Below, piece by piece: positions 21,714 to 33,130 of a stretch of DNA of 64,000 bases. Origin of the DNA: Hofstenia miamia (Eukaryota; Xenacoelomorpha; Acoela); contig SCFE01000098.1 of NCBI GenBank assembly GCA_004352715.1, forward strand, positions 1,696,331 to 1,760,330. The letters are read 5' to 3'. Made by a program: the position numbers and the translations under genes. Position 1 is the first letter of the stretch. Each line of letters begins with the position of its first letter. Under the pieces are notes generated by a model. The model saw only the letters and a list, made by a program, of their open reading frames with translations, was not told the DNA's origin and did not search any database.

Positions 21714-21974
21714 CTAATTGTGTTCATGATTGAGATTCCCTCGGTTGTTTGATTCCACTTCACTTGCTTCTTGAGTGGCTGATGCATCCTTCTCTAATTT
21801 CCTAAATGCAGTTATTATATCTATATCCCATATTTCAGGGTTATATATAGCTTTATTTCTTGCAGCCCTCTGAGGTTGCACTCTCCTTTCCAATTGTTCA
21901 TCTCCAATGTCCGCTGTGAATTCCTCCTCGAATTCCTTCTCCGGCAGGCTATCTAAATCACACATATCGTACAT
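21714..21974 (-). pseudogene. pol: C-terminal tail of pol (integrase end) of copy E
   Basis: 86 codons on the minus strand. SLPEKEFEEEFTADIGDEQL, ERRVQPQRAARNKAIYNPEI and WDIDIITAFRKLE match the end of the integrase frame of copy D (25430-25600). It lacks all catalytic parts, which were deleted between the LTR tip at 21991 and this tail. CpG-rich, like the rest of copy E. Confidence 0.65.
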
Positions 21975-21995
21975 AACCTCTACATGCTACAAATG

Positions 21996-22503
21996 GATAT
22001 ACATGACATTTCAGAGATACATAACAAAGGTGCTGAAAAATAAGAAACACAAAATGGAGGATGGAGTAAATGCATACATTGATGATATCATTGTAATGAG
22101 TGACACAATTGAGGAACACTTAGAGAAACTGGAACAAACACTATTGATCTTGCACAAAGCAGGCTTAAGAATCAATGGCAACAAATGCAACATATTGAAG
22201 GAGAAGATCATATTTCTAGGACAAGTAATCAAGAAGGGGTGGATATGCATAAAAGACAATGCAAGAGACATGATCAGGAAGATTAAGAAACCAAACAACA
22301 AGAAAGACATTAAGAGAATAATGGGGTTCTTCAATTTCTATGGCACATTTATACCCAACTTCACAGGAAACACCACTAAGATGACATGGCTCATGAGGAA
22401 GTCAGTACCCTTCATATGGACGTGGCAGGAGCCGGAGGAACTCAATAAGATAAAAGAAGAGCTAGCAAAATTACCAATATTGAACATGCCCAACTACAAT
22501 TAA
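21996..22503 (+). pseudogene. pol: Reverse transcriptase palm and thumb of copy D
   Basis: Ty3-type RT continued after copy E. It holds FQRYITKVLKN, the catalytic YIDDI box (22075-22089) and the thumb and connection block NGNKCNILKEKIIFLGQ, then IMGFFNFYGTFIPNF and PFIWTWQEPEEL. An eight-codon block seen in copy F (RLCNAPAT) is missing just after the insertion point. Open to a TAA at 22501. Confidence 0.75.
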
Positions 22504-23216
22504 ACATTCATACTAGACTGTGAAGCTAGCAAAGTAGCAATTGGAGCAACACTCTGACAACTAAAAAATGGCAAGGAGGTAACCATACAGTTTTTTAGCT
22601 GTAAATTAAAGCCAAGCAAGGAGAGTGAGGGATTGACGAAGCTGGAGATGCTTGCATTGATCAAGAGCATCAAGAAGTTTCAACACTTCTTAATTTGATG
22701 ACAATTCAGAGTCCATACTGACAACAGTGGCCTAGTGTGGCTTAAGAAATTCTCAGATGATAAATCAGGAATTGTGTCAAGATGGATTGAATACCTAAAC
22801 AAATTTACCTTCACTATCAAACATCAGAGAGAGACACTGCATACTAATGCTGACTTCTGCACTGTGCTCCCAGAATACCAAAGAGATGCAACTGAAGAAG
22901 ATGAAGAGAGAAAGCAATTTCAATTCTTACCACACATGGAGTATGAGGATTTGCTGGAGATGAATGTAGATAAAAAAGGACAAGCAGTACTACTGATTGC
23001 AATAAAGGAGGAAATATCAGAATCAGAGATCATAGAAAAGCAAAGAGATGACATAATACTTAGCAAAATCATAAAGAAACTACAGGAACCAAACTTGAAG
23101 CTATTGAAACTAACTGTGAGTTACTATGAGAGGTATAGATGGAAGAAAAACAAGAACAGACTCCTATATGTGGAAGGACAGAACAACAGGATTGCAATAC
23201 CAGAATACTACAAATG
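22504..23216 (+). pseudogene. pol: RNase H and integrase N-terminal linker of copy D
   Basis: RNase H of the RT polyprotein, with its four acidic residues visible: FILDCEAS (near 22510), LTKLEMLAL (near 22635), VHTDNSGL (near 22713) and NADFC (near 22850). Stops at 22501, 22555 and 22697-22702 break it. From 22735 to 23217 the frame is clean, with the usual linker WIEYLNKFTFTIKHQRETLH and an acidic hinge leading to integrase. A TGA closes it at 23215. Confidence 0.72.
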
Positions 23217-23911
23217 AGAATTAGTAAGGAAAGTCCATGAAAAAGGCCATTTAGGCATTACACAAATGGAGAGCATGTTCAACGCAAGGTTCATCACAAT
23301 GGCAATAAGGAGAGTAACAGAAGAAGTAATTAACAAATGCATGAAATGTCTCCTTCACAACAAACAACACTTCCCAACGCAGAGAGCGCTGCTGGAGAAA
23401 ATAATAGCAACACAACCCAATGAGATTGTACAAATAGATTTAGAAATGCTGTCAAAGGATGAGGAGGGATATCAGCATCTGCTAGTAATGGTGGACAATT
23501 TCACCAATTACGCAAGATTAATCCTGATCAAAAACACAATGGCTGAAACAACTGCAGAGATAGTGATGAAAGAGTTGATCCTGAAGTTTGGACTGATGGA
23601 GATGATAATCACAGATAAGGGGCCACAATTCAAGAAATGACATGCCTACTAGAAGTAATGAGTGAAAGGACAACAGTGTACCATTCACAAGAAAGCAGTG
23701 TGGTAGAAAGATTGAACAGGACACTGATTAAGCTGATAAGAGTCACAACACCAAGAATTGGAGGCCACAAATGGCAAGAAGTAATCATGTATTTTTACAA
23801 TACATCTGTACATTCATCAATGGGCATAACACCATTCAAGGCCATGTTTGGGAGAGAGGTGGTGACGCCACTATCAATGCAAAATTTTGCCTATAGCAAG
23901 AAGATGGAAAA
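23217..23911 (+). pseudogene. pol: Integrase zinc domain and catalytic core of copy D
   Basis: Retroviral-type integrase. The HHCC zinc domain is complete (KVHEKGHLGI, then INKCMKCLLHNKQ). The core keeps the D-D-E triad: QIDLEML (near 23437), IITDKGPQF (near 23614), and VVERLNRTLIK (near 23706). A TGA and frame change at 23638-23640 and the stop before 23220 break the frame. It is interrupted by a solo LTR at 23916. Confidence 0.75.
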
Positions 23912-23915
23912 CTAA

Positions 23916-25037
23916 TGTAATATCCTCTACCAGGCATTATCACTATTTGTCTACTGTTACTTTAAAAAGTTAGCTGTGTTATTGCAGGTAAGGATTTACT
24001 TATTGTTACTGCTTGACTAGCTTCTTCTTTTTGCTTATGGAATCTCAATTTAACTGTTCACTTTTTAGGTGACGAAGCCATGCAGTAACTTCCATAGTCA
24101 ATCTTCTAGTGGGCATCTGCCCAAAGTGGATCTCCACATCCAAGTTCACCAGTCCTTCCAATGCTTGAGTGCCACATCTCAGCTCAATCAAGATAGCTTA
24201 TGTGTGCCCTACATTAGCTCAGTGCATACTCAAGACACAACACAACTCAACTTAAACACTATTGTGTGAAAGTGTTATATTGATTTGCAACCTGACTTTT
24301 TACTAGTTGTTCATTCAATACTATATGTAGCCATTACCAAAATATACTGGCTTAATTAAATAACTTCTATTTGAACAACTTCCTAGCCTACATTTATAAC
24401 TTACTACATGTATGGTAATTATACTGGTTGATTATAGGTCATGAATTTGGATCTAAAATAATATAAGATAATTCCTAGAGTTTGGCTATCCAGAAATTTG
24501 TTGGCAATTAGTTATATAATACATGTAGAAGGGAAATGCTAGTTGGCTAATCAAGAGAAAACCCCTACACCTAACATAAGTGCACTTTCATGATCTGGCA
24601 CAGGGACCCTAGAATCATTCCCTGTGATGTATCCAGACAACTACTAAACACCGCTTGATTAGCTCAACATCATATTAAATATTCAAACAATTAATAAGAT
24701 GAAAATTAAGAATTCCAAGTAAAATTCTTTATCAAACTTCTTACAGGATTTAAATGTATTTATAGTAATTCCAAAAGAAGTACCTGTCGATTTAAATTAA
24801 ACTTTCTGCCAAGATGGCGGCTAAAAATAATGTAAGCAACATTTAGTCAAAAGTATTTTCATCAACAGATACAAATATCTCTTTTTTGACACATGTTATT
24901 TTCTTGGTTGCATTTTACAAATTAATCTGAACTAATAGCAATTGATTTAATTACACTAATTTTAATCATCTTTTTTTCTATCTTATTCTCTTCTGCAACA
25001 TTTGCTGCTTATTCTGATTATTTTGGATGATGCTACA
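23916..25037 (-). repeat. Solo LTR inside integrase of copy D, with CTAA target duplication
   Basis: Reverse-complement family LTR, 1122 bp, from TGTAATATCCTC to GGATGATGCTACA. CTAA lies on both sides (23912-23915 and 25038-25041). CpG-poor (my count is about 4 in 24001-25020). Confidence 0.85.
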
Positions 25038-25041
25038 CTAA

Positions 25042-25644
25042 TACGTGAATCAACTAAGGAATCAGATAACTGCAATACATGAAACAATGTGCCATAACAC
25101 AAAGAAATCCACCATGAGACAACAGCAAAATTACAATAAAAAAATTTATGGTCATGCACATAAGATAGGTGACACAGTTTATGCATTCACACCAATGAAA
25201 CTAACAGACACAAACCAGGTCTGAAAATTGAAAACAATTTGGTCAGGTCCATACAAGGTAACACAAGTACTACCAAATAATGAGTACATGTTGAATAATG
25301 GAAGACTATTGCATTTCCAGAACCTAAAACAAGCAATGGCAGATATCAAAGAATTGATATCAGATGAAAATGCCAAGTTTAAAATAAATCCTATTAATGG
25401 AAATAAGATTATATATGAAATGAGTGAATTTGATAGTTTGCTGAAAGAAGGCTTTAATGAGGAATTCAAAACAAACATTGGTAATGAAAATCTAGAGAGG
25501 AGAGAGCTGCCAAGGCATGCAGCAAAAGATAAATATATATATGACCCAGAGGTATGGGATTTAAATTTACTTTCTGAATTTAGGCAAGTTGAACAAGATG
25601 CAATAAACATTGAGGAAGAGAGTGTGCTGAAATCAGAGAACTGA
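25042..25644 (+). pseudogene. pol: Integrase C-terminus of copy D
   Basis: Continues the integrase after the solo LTR: NYNKKIYGHAHKIGDTVYAF (25130-25185), then after a stop at 25220 WSGPYKVTQVLPNNEYMLNN (25237-25296), the SH3-like C-terminal domain common to Ty3 integrases. The tail (FKTNIGNENLERRELPRHAA) matches 21714-21974. It ends with a TGA at 25642. Confidence 0.7.
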
Positions 25645-26319
25645 GGAGATGACCACATTGAATCCATGAAGGAGAATACAGAGAAGATCTTGAGCAGGAT
25701 GTCTGAATGAAGACAGAAGGGATGAGAATGAGCTGATGACTAATCAAAGGCGCAGAGTGAGAAGGCATCTGAGTAGTCTCCAATGCTGATTCAAGAGCAG
25801 GGAGACCAAAAGACACAATGCCTCTCCCACTGGAGATCTGCACCCCAATTGAAGGGTAAGCAGAGAACCAGTGAAACTCCCAGAGATCTGCACCACTGAT
25901 TCAAAGGCACACAAAGAACTGGTGAAAAGCAGCTCAACTTTCCCTCCAGTCCACCTTGCTGATTTGAGGGCAGTACAACAATTGGAGTTCCTGGGGAAGG
26001 TGCAAACAGGGGAAGAACCATACAAATATGAAAGTGACTCAAGGCTGATGTATCTATGGAACCCGCAACTGGTCAATTGCTGAAAGCATTGACTGTGAGC
26101 TGATTCAAGGGCATATCAGTAGAGACCATCAGCATGGACTCACTGGAAGGTGATCCAAGCACCAGCAGACCATTAAGGATTACACAGCTACATACCCCCT
26201 CAGAAACCACATCAGAAAGAACAGTATGCTCAAAGGATAGAGAAAAGAGAATGTCAAAAATAGATGGGGAAACATTGCGTACTTATTTCATGGGAACACT
26301 AAAAATGAGAAATAATACA
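25645..26319 (+). pseudogene. Linker and truncated ORF3 start of copy D
   Basis: The linker holds several GATTCAAGGGC-like words (25795, 25904, 25962, 26100). From 26134 the ORF3 start is readable (MDSLEGDPSTSRPLRITQ, then DREKRMSKIDGETLRTYFMG), aligned with copy E near 21310-21170. Where copy E has CG, this copy often has CA or TG. ORF3 is cut off at 26319, where LTR sequence of copy F begins. Confidence 0.6.
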
Positions 26320-26596
26320 TGAGAGGTGGAACTCAACCAAGTGGATGCTTGATGAACAAGTGAAACTGGATGTGGAGATCAGCTTCAGGCAGATGCCAGC
26401 CATTGATCATTGGAGGAGATGCTGTGTGGCTTTGTCACCTAAACAGTGAATAGTTAAATCTCATTAAGTTAAATTAACAGAAATATGTAGAAGCTAAGGC
26501 AGTGTTAAGTTAGTAAATCCCTACCCTCAAATCTACAACCTATGTTATAGAGTAACAAAGGATAAATAGTAATAATGCCTGGTAGAGGATGTTACA
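26320..26596 (+). repeat. 5' LTR of copy F (3' quarter only)
   Basis: Collinear with the last 280 bp of the family LTR (GATGTGGAGATCAGCTT, GGCTTTGTCACCTAAACAGTG) and ends GGTAGAGGATGTTACA. The rest of the LTR is missing at the junction with copy D. Confidence 0.7.
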
Positions 26597-28435
26597 TGGT
26601 GACCATGACAGCCAAGAACAACAAAAAATTGGAAAAGAATTTCTTTTATCTACCAGAGGCAAGCAGTTTGCTTCTTAACAGAATAAGGAATCTCTTCTAA
26701 AATGAAAGAAACATTCAGTGGAATGATCCACACACTTTGATATGATCTACAAGTAAAAGTGGAAGTATAAGCAACATGACAACAACATTAGAAGTAAATT
26801 AGTCAACAGAGAGATCTACCTAAACCTAAAATAGTGCACTTCAACAAGATCCAGGCATTGTGACCAAGAAGGGGTACCACCACAAACCAGATTGAGAAAA
26901 TGACAAAAGGAAAAAAAGGCAGTGCAAAGAAAACAGCACCCAGGGTAGTAAACCCAAGAGCTACATGATCATCATCATATTCTGGTGAAAACTTATCCCC
27001 TGAGATGGAATTAGACTCTCTACACTCACCCCCTCCCCCAAGAGAAGCCCCCAGGAAATAATTCAGATGCTAAAAAGGAGTAAAAAAAACTGAAGCACTC
27101 TTGGGGAGTGAAATAGAACAGCTAACAGATAAATTCAAGCAGATGTAGCAGCAGAGCAAAACTATGCTAAATGAAATCAAAGTAGACATGGAAATAATAC
27201 TAGATCAGCAAAGCAAACTATTCCAAAATGAGATTAAAACTCTCACACAACAATTATCAGAATCAAAAGCAAAGGTTCCTGGAACAGAATCAACAAAGGC
27301 AAGAAAAAAATCAGCAACTGGAAAGACAGAACAAATGGTTGATAGAAGATAATGATCTACAATCAGGAGGGCTGGAGCAACTGAAGACAAATTAAGATTG
27401 TTACAACTAACTGAAGAGGAAAGCTGAAGGAACATACAGACCCACAAAATAGAATTTCAAACAAGAAAAGGTGAGAAAATTGCAGGCACCACACATGCCA
27501 ACTGACAAAAGAATAAGATATGAGGAATCAGATTAAGACATAGGTGCTGATAAGCAGAAATTAATAAATGAAATTACAAAGGCAGTGACCACCCAGTTAC
27601 AAGAGGAGGACACAATTAGAAATCACAACAAACCAAAATATGAAAGCTCAATACTACCACTTAATACAACAAATGATACCATACCCTGTAAAGCAACACT
27701 ACCAGAATTCAATGGGAGGGTAGACAGGTATAATCCAACATTTGTCAATTGGCTGCAAATGTTCAAAATCACAATGCCAGAAAGAAAAGTGAGTCAGCAA
27801 GCAGCAGCAGCAAGATTACCTTTGTATCTGACAGGAACAGCTTACCAACACTATCTATTACTGGATACAGAAACAAAAAGGAATTACATACTACTCATAG
27901 GCTACTTTGTAGACTATTATCAAAACAAAACTTTCAAGAACCAGTACTAAATAATGTAAACACAACTAAAATGAAGAAAACTGATGATATATGAAACTAC
28001 ATCCAACAGGTCAAGTAATTGGTAATGGTGAGTTCAAGGGAAAACAGATACTTGAAATATGATCTATTTTTGCATATATGCAAGGGAATGCCAGAGAGTA
28101 TCAGAACACAGTTCAAAATCAAGTGTGATGTGGATGACAAGTTGGAAAAAATGATGCAGAAAGCAGTCAACATAAAAGCAATGATAAAAAAAGAATAATG
28201 CATGAATCTACAAGAAATCTGCCTGGCACAGAGGAAGGATGGTAAGACTAGAAAAGTAAGAGAAAAAAATGTCAAGTGCTATGGGTGTGGACAGAAGGGT
28301 CACAAAAAACCTGACTGCACTAAACAAATAAATGTAATCAGAGATGAGGAAGCTTATTATGATGATGAAGATGTGATAGAATCAGAAAACAAAATGAGTG
28401 AAGCATCACAAACCAACAAGGAGTTGGAAAACTAG
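26596..28435 (+). pseudogene. gag: gag of copy F with intact CCHC knuckle
   Basis: Gag polyprotein with the ATG at 26596, again formed by the last LTR base plus the primer site. Many stops occur in the first 550 bp. A coiled-coil stretch follows at 27160-27350. The capsid-like part is open at 27585-27950 (LPEFNGRVDRYNPTFVNWLQ, RLPLYLTGTAYQHYLLLDTE). Further breaks lie at 27950-28200. The C-terminal frame 28202-28435 carries a complete zinc knuckle, CYGCGQKGHKKPDC (28278-28319), which binds genomic RNA in related elements, and an acidic tail. Confidence 0.68.
26597..26613 (+). promoter_or_regulatory. Primer-binding site of copy F
   Basis: TGGTGACCATGACAGCC directly after the LTR. It matches the TRIM site (TGGCGACCATGACAGGA) except for the fourth base and the end. 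Confidence 0.6.
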
Positions 28436-28469
28436 TCAGAGAACCAACTCATAAAAACTGTTCATCAAT

Positions 28470-29310
28470 AATAATCCTGACAAATCTTGACATGATAAAT
28501 ACAATAATGGTAGCAATTCATGGAGTAATGATGAAGGCAACAATTGATACTGGAGCAGAAATATTGATAATCACAGACAAGTGTGTGATGAAATTGGGTT
28601 TTAAATGTGAAGATCTGAACAGTTGCAATAAATGATTGATTAATGCATCAGGAGAATATATTGACACAAAGGGGATAATAAACACAGTGCAGATGAGAAT
28701 AGCAAACATGACATTTGAGCAATTGCTATTAGTGGTGGATACTCACAACAATCTATTACCATATGAGGTTATTTTGGGTGATGACTTTCTTTCAAAAAAT
28801 GGAGCATTATCAACTATGTGAATAGGATTATAAAAGTGAAAGAGGAAGAAATCAAAATTGAAGAGGAGCAAGGAACACACAAAATGATTACATTTGAATT
28901 GCAGGAAGATATTCATTTACAGCTGCATCAATGGAAGATGCACACAATAGAGACAGAAGATGCAATAACAGCTGATGTGATGCTATATGATGACAAAGGA
29001 ATTAATACCAAGACAGTATCAATGCTGTCCAGTGTGTGCACAGTTAAAAACAGAAAACGGAGAATACCAATCCTCAATGTGATGAACCAAAATGTCAATC
29101 TAAAGAAATCTCAAGTAATAATATATGGAAAATACATCAAATCCAATATCAGAATCATTTGGATGGCAATAGAGGACAATGATGGAGTTAGTAATTTGCA
29201 TGGTCAAATCAAGGACAGGCAAATAAAAATGGAAGGTACTCCACATGGCCAACTCAAAGGCAAGTGCACAAACACCATCAAAGTTGTGAGTACTCCCAAA
29301 GGCTGACTCA
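28470..29310 (+). pseudogene. pol: Aspartic protease and pol start of copy F
   Basis: Retropepsin-type domain: IDTGAE at about 28542-28559 and LPYEVILGDDFLSKNG at about 28756-28803. Stops lie near 28632 and 28818, with a frameshift at the latter. Then 162 open codons (28818-29306) match copy C at 9780-10194 and include a single copy of the unit duplicated there. The frame continues towards RT. Confidence 0.68.
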
Positions 29311-30336
29311 AGGGCATAGGGATGAAAGCAAATGAAGAAGATGCATACAGAACACCTGAAATAAACAATGAAGACTACCCACATTTGGAAGAACAGGAGA
29401 TCACAATTAAGGAAATTGTTGGAAAAACACAAACATATATTCAACTACAGAGAGATAAGCGTGGGGCAATCAGTGGGTGAAAAACACAGAATAGTTACAA
29501 CAATGGACAAACCAATTAAGCTACCAGTCAGAAAGGTACCTGAATAAATGAAAGATGAATACAATCAAATACTGGAGGAACTAATTGACAATAAAATCAT
29601 CAGCCCAAGCAAGAGCCCATATGTGGCACCACCCATATTTGTGAAGCAAGGAGACAAGTATTGCCTATGCATAGACTTTCATAAATTAAATGAGGTGACA
29701 AAAAGGATTTATATCCCCTACCACGGATAGAGGACATGCTCTACAAGGCCAGTAAGCATACATATTTCACAACACTAGATCTATGCAAAGCCTACTGGCA
29801 GTTAAAGATGGAAGAATATGATATTGAGAAGACAGCATTCATAACCCCCTATGGGTTATACAAATGGATATATATATGGCATTCAGGCTGTGTAATGCAC
29901 CAGCAACCTTTCAGAGATATATTATGAAAGTGTTAAAAAACAAGACACACAGAATGGAGGAAGGGGTCAATGCCTATATAGATGATATCATAGTAACTAG
30001 TGATACAATCCAAGAACATCTGGAAAAATTAGAGAGAATGTTAACAATATTGGAGAATGCAGGACTTAGTATTAATGGGAACAAATGCAACATTCTCAAA
30101 GAGAAAATAGTGTTTCTGGGAAGAACAATAGAGAAAGGCAGGATATGCATGAAAGATAATGCCAGAGAAATGATCTGTAAAATAGAAAAGCCCAATAGCA
30201 AGAAAGATATACAGAGAATAATGGGATTCTTCAACTACTATGGGACTTTCATTCTGAATATAGTTGGCAAGACAGTGAAGATGACCAGATTAATGAGGAA
30301 ATCAGTACTGCTCATATGGACCTGGCAAGAAAACAG
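29311..30336 (+). pseudogene. pol: Reverse transcriptase of copy F, first copy
   Basis: RT with fingers (APPIFVKQGDKYCLCIDFHK, 29623-29682), a frameshift at about 29700-29730, palm start (YFTTLDLCKAYWQLKMEEYD, 29763-29822), FRLCNAPATFQRYI, the catalytic YIDDI (29975-29989), and the thumb block NGNKCNILKEKIVFLGR. It runs to a WTWQ-type block at 30318-30330 and then joins a second, partial RT copy. Broken but well preserved. Confidence 0.75.
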
Positions 30337-30828
30337 ATGTTCATAACATCAAAAAAGGCTGGTATAAATACGATATATATAGTGTTCAGACTATGCAATG
30401 CACTGGCAACCTTTCAAAGATATATCACAAAAGTGCTGAAGAACAAAACACACAGAATGGAAGACAGAGTTGACACATACATAGATGATATAATAGTGAT
30501 GAGCAATACAATCCAAGAACATCTGGAAAAATTAGAAAGAACTCTAACAATATTAGAGAACACAGGACTCTGCATTAATGGAAACAAGTGTAATATTTTA
30601 AAAGAAAAAATAGTATTTTTGGGAAGAACAATAGAGAAAGGCAGGATATGCATGAAAGACAATGTGAGAGAGATGTTCAAGAAAATAAAAAAACCCAACA
30701 ACAAGAAGGATATACAGAGAATAATGGGATTCTTCAACTACCATGGCACCTTTATTCTGAACATCACCAGTAAGACAGGGAAGATGACTAAGTTGATGAG
30801 AAAATCAGTACCATTTGTATGGACATGA
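30337..30828 (+). pseudogene. pol: Second, partial RT copy in tandem within copy F
   Basis: Begins in mid-RT (MFITSKKAGINTIYIVFRLC) and repeats palm and thumb with its own YIDDI (30478-30492), differing from the first copy at scattered codons. It then continues without a break into RNase H. Copy F thus has two palm domains in a row. Recombination between two diverged copies, or an assembly join between them, would explain this. Confidence 0.72.
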
Positions 30829-31280
30829 CAAGAACAAGAGGAACTAGATAACATCAAAGAAGAACTAGATAAATTACCATCTCTAAACATGCTGAACTAC
30901 AATGAACAGTTTATATTGGATTGCAATGTAAGTAAGGTGGCAATCAGAGCCACATTGGGAGAAATGAAAAACAGAAAGAAAGTCCCCATACAATTTTTTA
31001 GTTGAAAATTAAATGCAAGTGAGGAAAACTACTGATCAACCAAAGTGGAAATGCTGGCACTGATCAAGAGCATCAAAAATTTTAGGCACTTCTTGATTAG
31101 TAGAGAATTTAGAGTATGCATGGACAACAGCAGATTAGCCTGGCTAAAGAAGTTCTCAGGGGACAAGTCTGGAATAGTGTTGTGAAGGATTGAATATTTG
31201 AATGAATTTACATTTTCAATCAAACATAGGAAAGGCACCCTACACAACTATGCAGACTTCTGGATGTCATTACCAGAATA
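30829..31280 (+). pseudogene. pol: RNase H of copy F
   Basis: Continues from the second RT copy with several stops (30826, 31004, 31033, 31183). Readable blocks are FILDCNVSKVAI (near 30910), TKVEMLALIKSIK (near 31040), VCMDNSRLAWLKK (near 31115) and a late NYADFW (near 31245). The acidic residues of RNase H are still recognisable. Confidence 0.62.
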
Positions 31281-32486
31281 ACAAAGAGATGCAGCAAAAT
31301 TAGATGGAGCAAAAAAACAGTTTCAGTTCCTGCCACTGACAGAATACAAGGGACTGCCAGAGATAAATGTGGACAAGAAAGGTTAAGCAGTCCTACTGAT
31401 ACTGATGAGGGAAGAAATATCCAAACAGGAAAAGTGGAGAAACAGAGGGATGACGTGATCTTCAGTGAAATCATAAAAAAGGTAAGAGAACCCTGAACAA
31501 CACTGTTGAAATTAACTGTGGGTTATTATGAATGCTATAAGTAGAGAATAAATAAAATGGGTTACTGTATGTAGAAGCTAACAACAACAGAATCACAATA
31601 CCCAATTATTTCAAGAGGGAGTTGATAAGAAAGATACACAAAATGGGCCATTTGGGAATCATACAAATGGAGAAAACCTTTAATGCACGATTTATAACAA
31701 CAGCAGTAAGGAAAGTCACAGAGGACATAATTAACAGGTGTACTACATGTCTACTAGACAACAAGCAGCACTTTCTGACACAGAGAGCACCCCTAGAAAA
31801 AATTATCATGACACAACCAAATGAGATAGTTCATATAAACCTGAAGATGTTGTCAAAAGATGAAGAGGGTTATCAACATTTATTGGTGATGGTCAACAAC
31901 TTCACAGAATACGCAAGAATGATCCCAATGAAAAACACAACAGCAGAATTAGTACTGAAAGAATGAACTTTATGATTTTGCCCAATGGAAACAATCATAA
32001 TGGATAAGGGGGCCCAATTTGAGAGAGGGTTTTTCCAAGAGATGGCAAAGCTTCTGGAAATAGCAAACAAACAAATGACAGCCTACCACCCACAGGCCAA
32101 TGGAGTTTTAGAACAGCTCAATCAAACACTAATCAAGTTAATCAGGGTGGCAACATCAAGAATAGGAGGAAATAAGTGGAGAGAGGTCATCAAGATGGTA
32201 GAGTATTATTATAATACTTAGTGCATGCAACAACAGGAGTGACACCATTCAAAGTGATGTTTGGAAGAAAAGCAGTGACATCATTATCAATTCAGTATGC
32301 CAATTACAGCAAAAACCTAGACAACAAGTATGTAAATCAACTAAGAAAGCATATTACAGGGATTCACAAAACAATGTGTCACAATATAAAGAAGTCAGGT
32401 GTGAGATAACAATGCAATTATAATAAAAAAATATATGGACATGCACATAAGGTAGGAGACAAGGTATATGCATTCACACCAATTAA
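31281..32486 (+). pseudogene. pol: Integrase of copy F (first catalytic Asp replaced)
   Basis: After a broken linker, the frame 31622-31966 holds the zinc domain (IHKMGHLGIIQMEKTFNARF, then INRCTTCLLDNKQ). The first core Asp is Asn here (HINLKML, codon 31838-31840) where copy D has HxD-type QIDLEML. The second Asp is present (IIMDKGAQF, near 32000) and the Glu lies in ANGVLEQLNQTLIK (near 32100). The remainder (32221-32480) ends in GDKVYAFTPIK, where copy G begins in the opposite direction. Confidence 0.7.
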
Positions 32487-33130
32487 AGTTTTGTTTAGTC
32501 ATTCTCCTGCACCATTACTTTGCTGATGGCATGGCATAGTGTGCTCATCTAGGATGTTGAGCTGTTGTATTAGTTCTTGTGTGAAAGGCCTTCAAATTGT
32601 GTGCCTCTATCAGACATTAGTGTAGTCATAGGACCAAAACAGAGAATCCATGTGTGTAGTATTGTCTGGTGACAGTATGTGCTGTTTGGTGAATGATGGG
32701 GATCATGTGAGCATGTTTGGTGAAGTCGTCAACTAATACTAGTACATAGTGAAAGACTTTGTCATCTTTCAACAATTGTTCAATATCAACATGGACTATA
32801 TTGTTTGGACCAGTTGATGTGATTTTTTGAAGGTTAGTTTTTGCTTTGGAAAATGGGTGATATTAGTTAGAATACAAGTGGTACATTTATTGATGCTGTC
32901 AGTGATGTTTGATCATTCACCTATGCAAATGAGCTGGGTGTTCATGGTTTGTTCTGTTTGGATGATACCATTGTGGCCTTTTTCATGGAATTTGTGAGCA
33001 ATGTCTCATTTATAGTATTTAGGTAACGTAATTTGATTGTGATGTTTATCCATAACAAAAAGAAGACCATTTGCTGTTAAAACCCATTTGTAGTTTTTGT
33101 AGTATTTATTAATTAAATGTTTTCAGGCTT
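32487..33130 (-). pseudogene. pol: Integrase of copy G (minus strand)
   Basis: Read on the minus strand with stops and frameshifts. The zinc-domain pattern FHEKGHNGIIQTEQ and INKCTTCILTN lies near 32990-32860. The core start VHVDIEQLLKDDK lies near 32800, LMSDRGTQFEGLS near 32610, and a worn Glu region lies near 32510. It is a relative of the integrase of copies D and F but clearly diverged. Its C-terminus is cut off at the junction with copy F. Confidence 0.62.

Larger units (their letters stand above)
18431..21991 (-). mobile_element. Copy E: deletion derivative carrying pol tail and ORF3, AATG target duplication
   Basis: Inserted in RT of copy D. AATG flanks it (18427-18430 and 21992-21995), and the RT frame continues across. 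On the minus strand it starts TGTAGC (LTR tip), then passes almost at once into the last codons of pol (21974-21714), a repeat-rich linker, ORF3, and finally a 3' LTR remnant ending GGATGTTACA (18431-18467). Most of both LTRs, gag, PR, RT and IN are absent. By my count it has about 39 CpG in 20041-21060, against about 4 in a similar length of neighbouring old copies, so it looks young. A 1000-N gap interrupts the ORF3 C-terminus. Confidence 0.72.
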
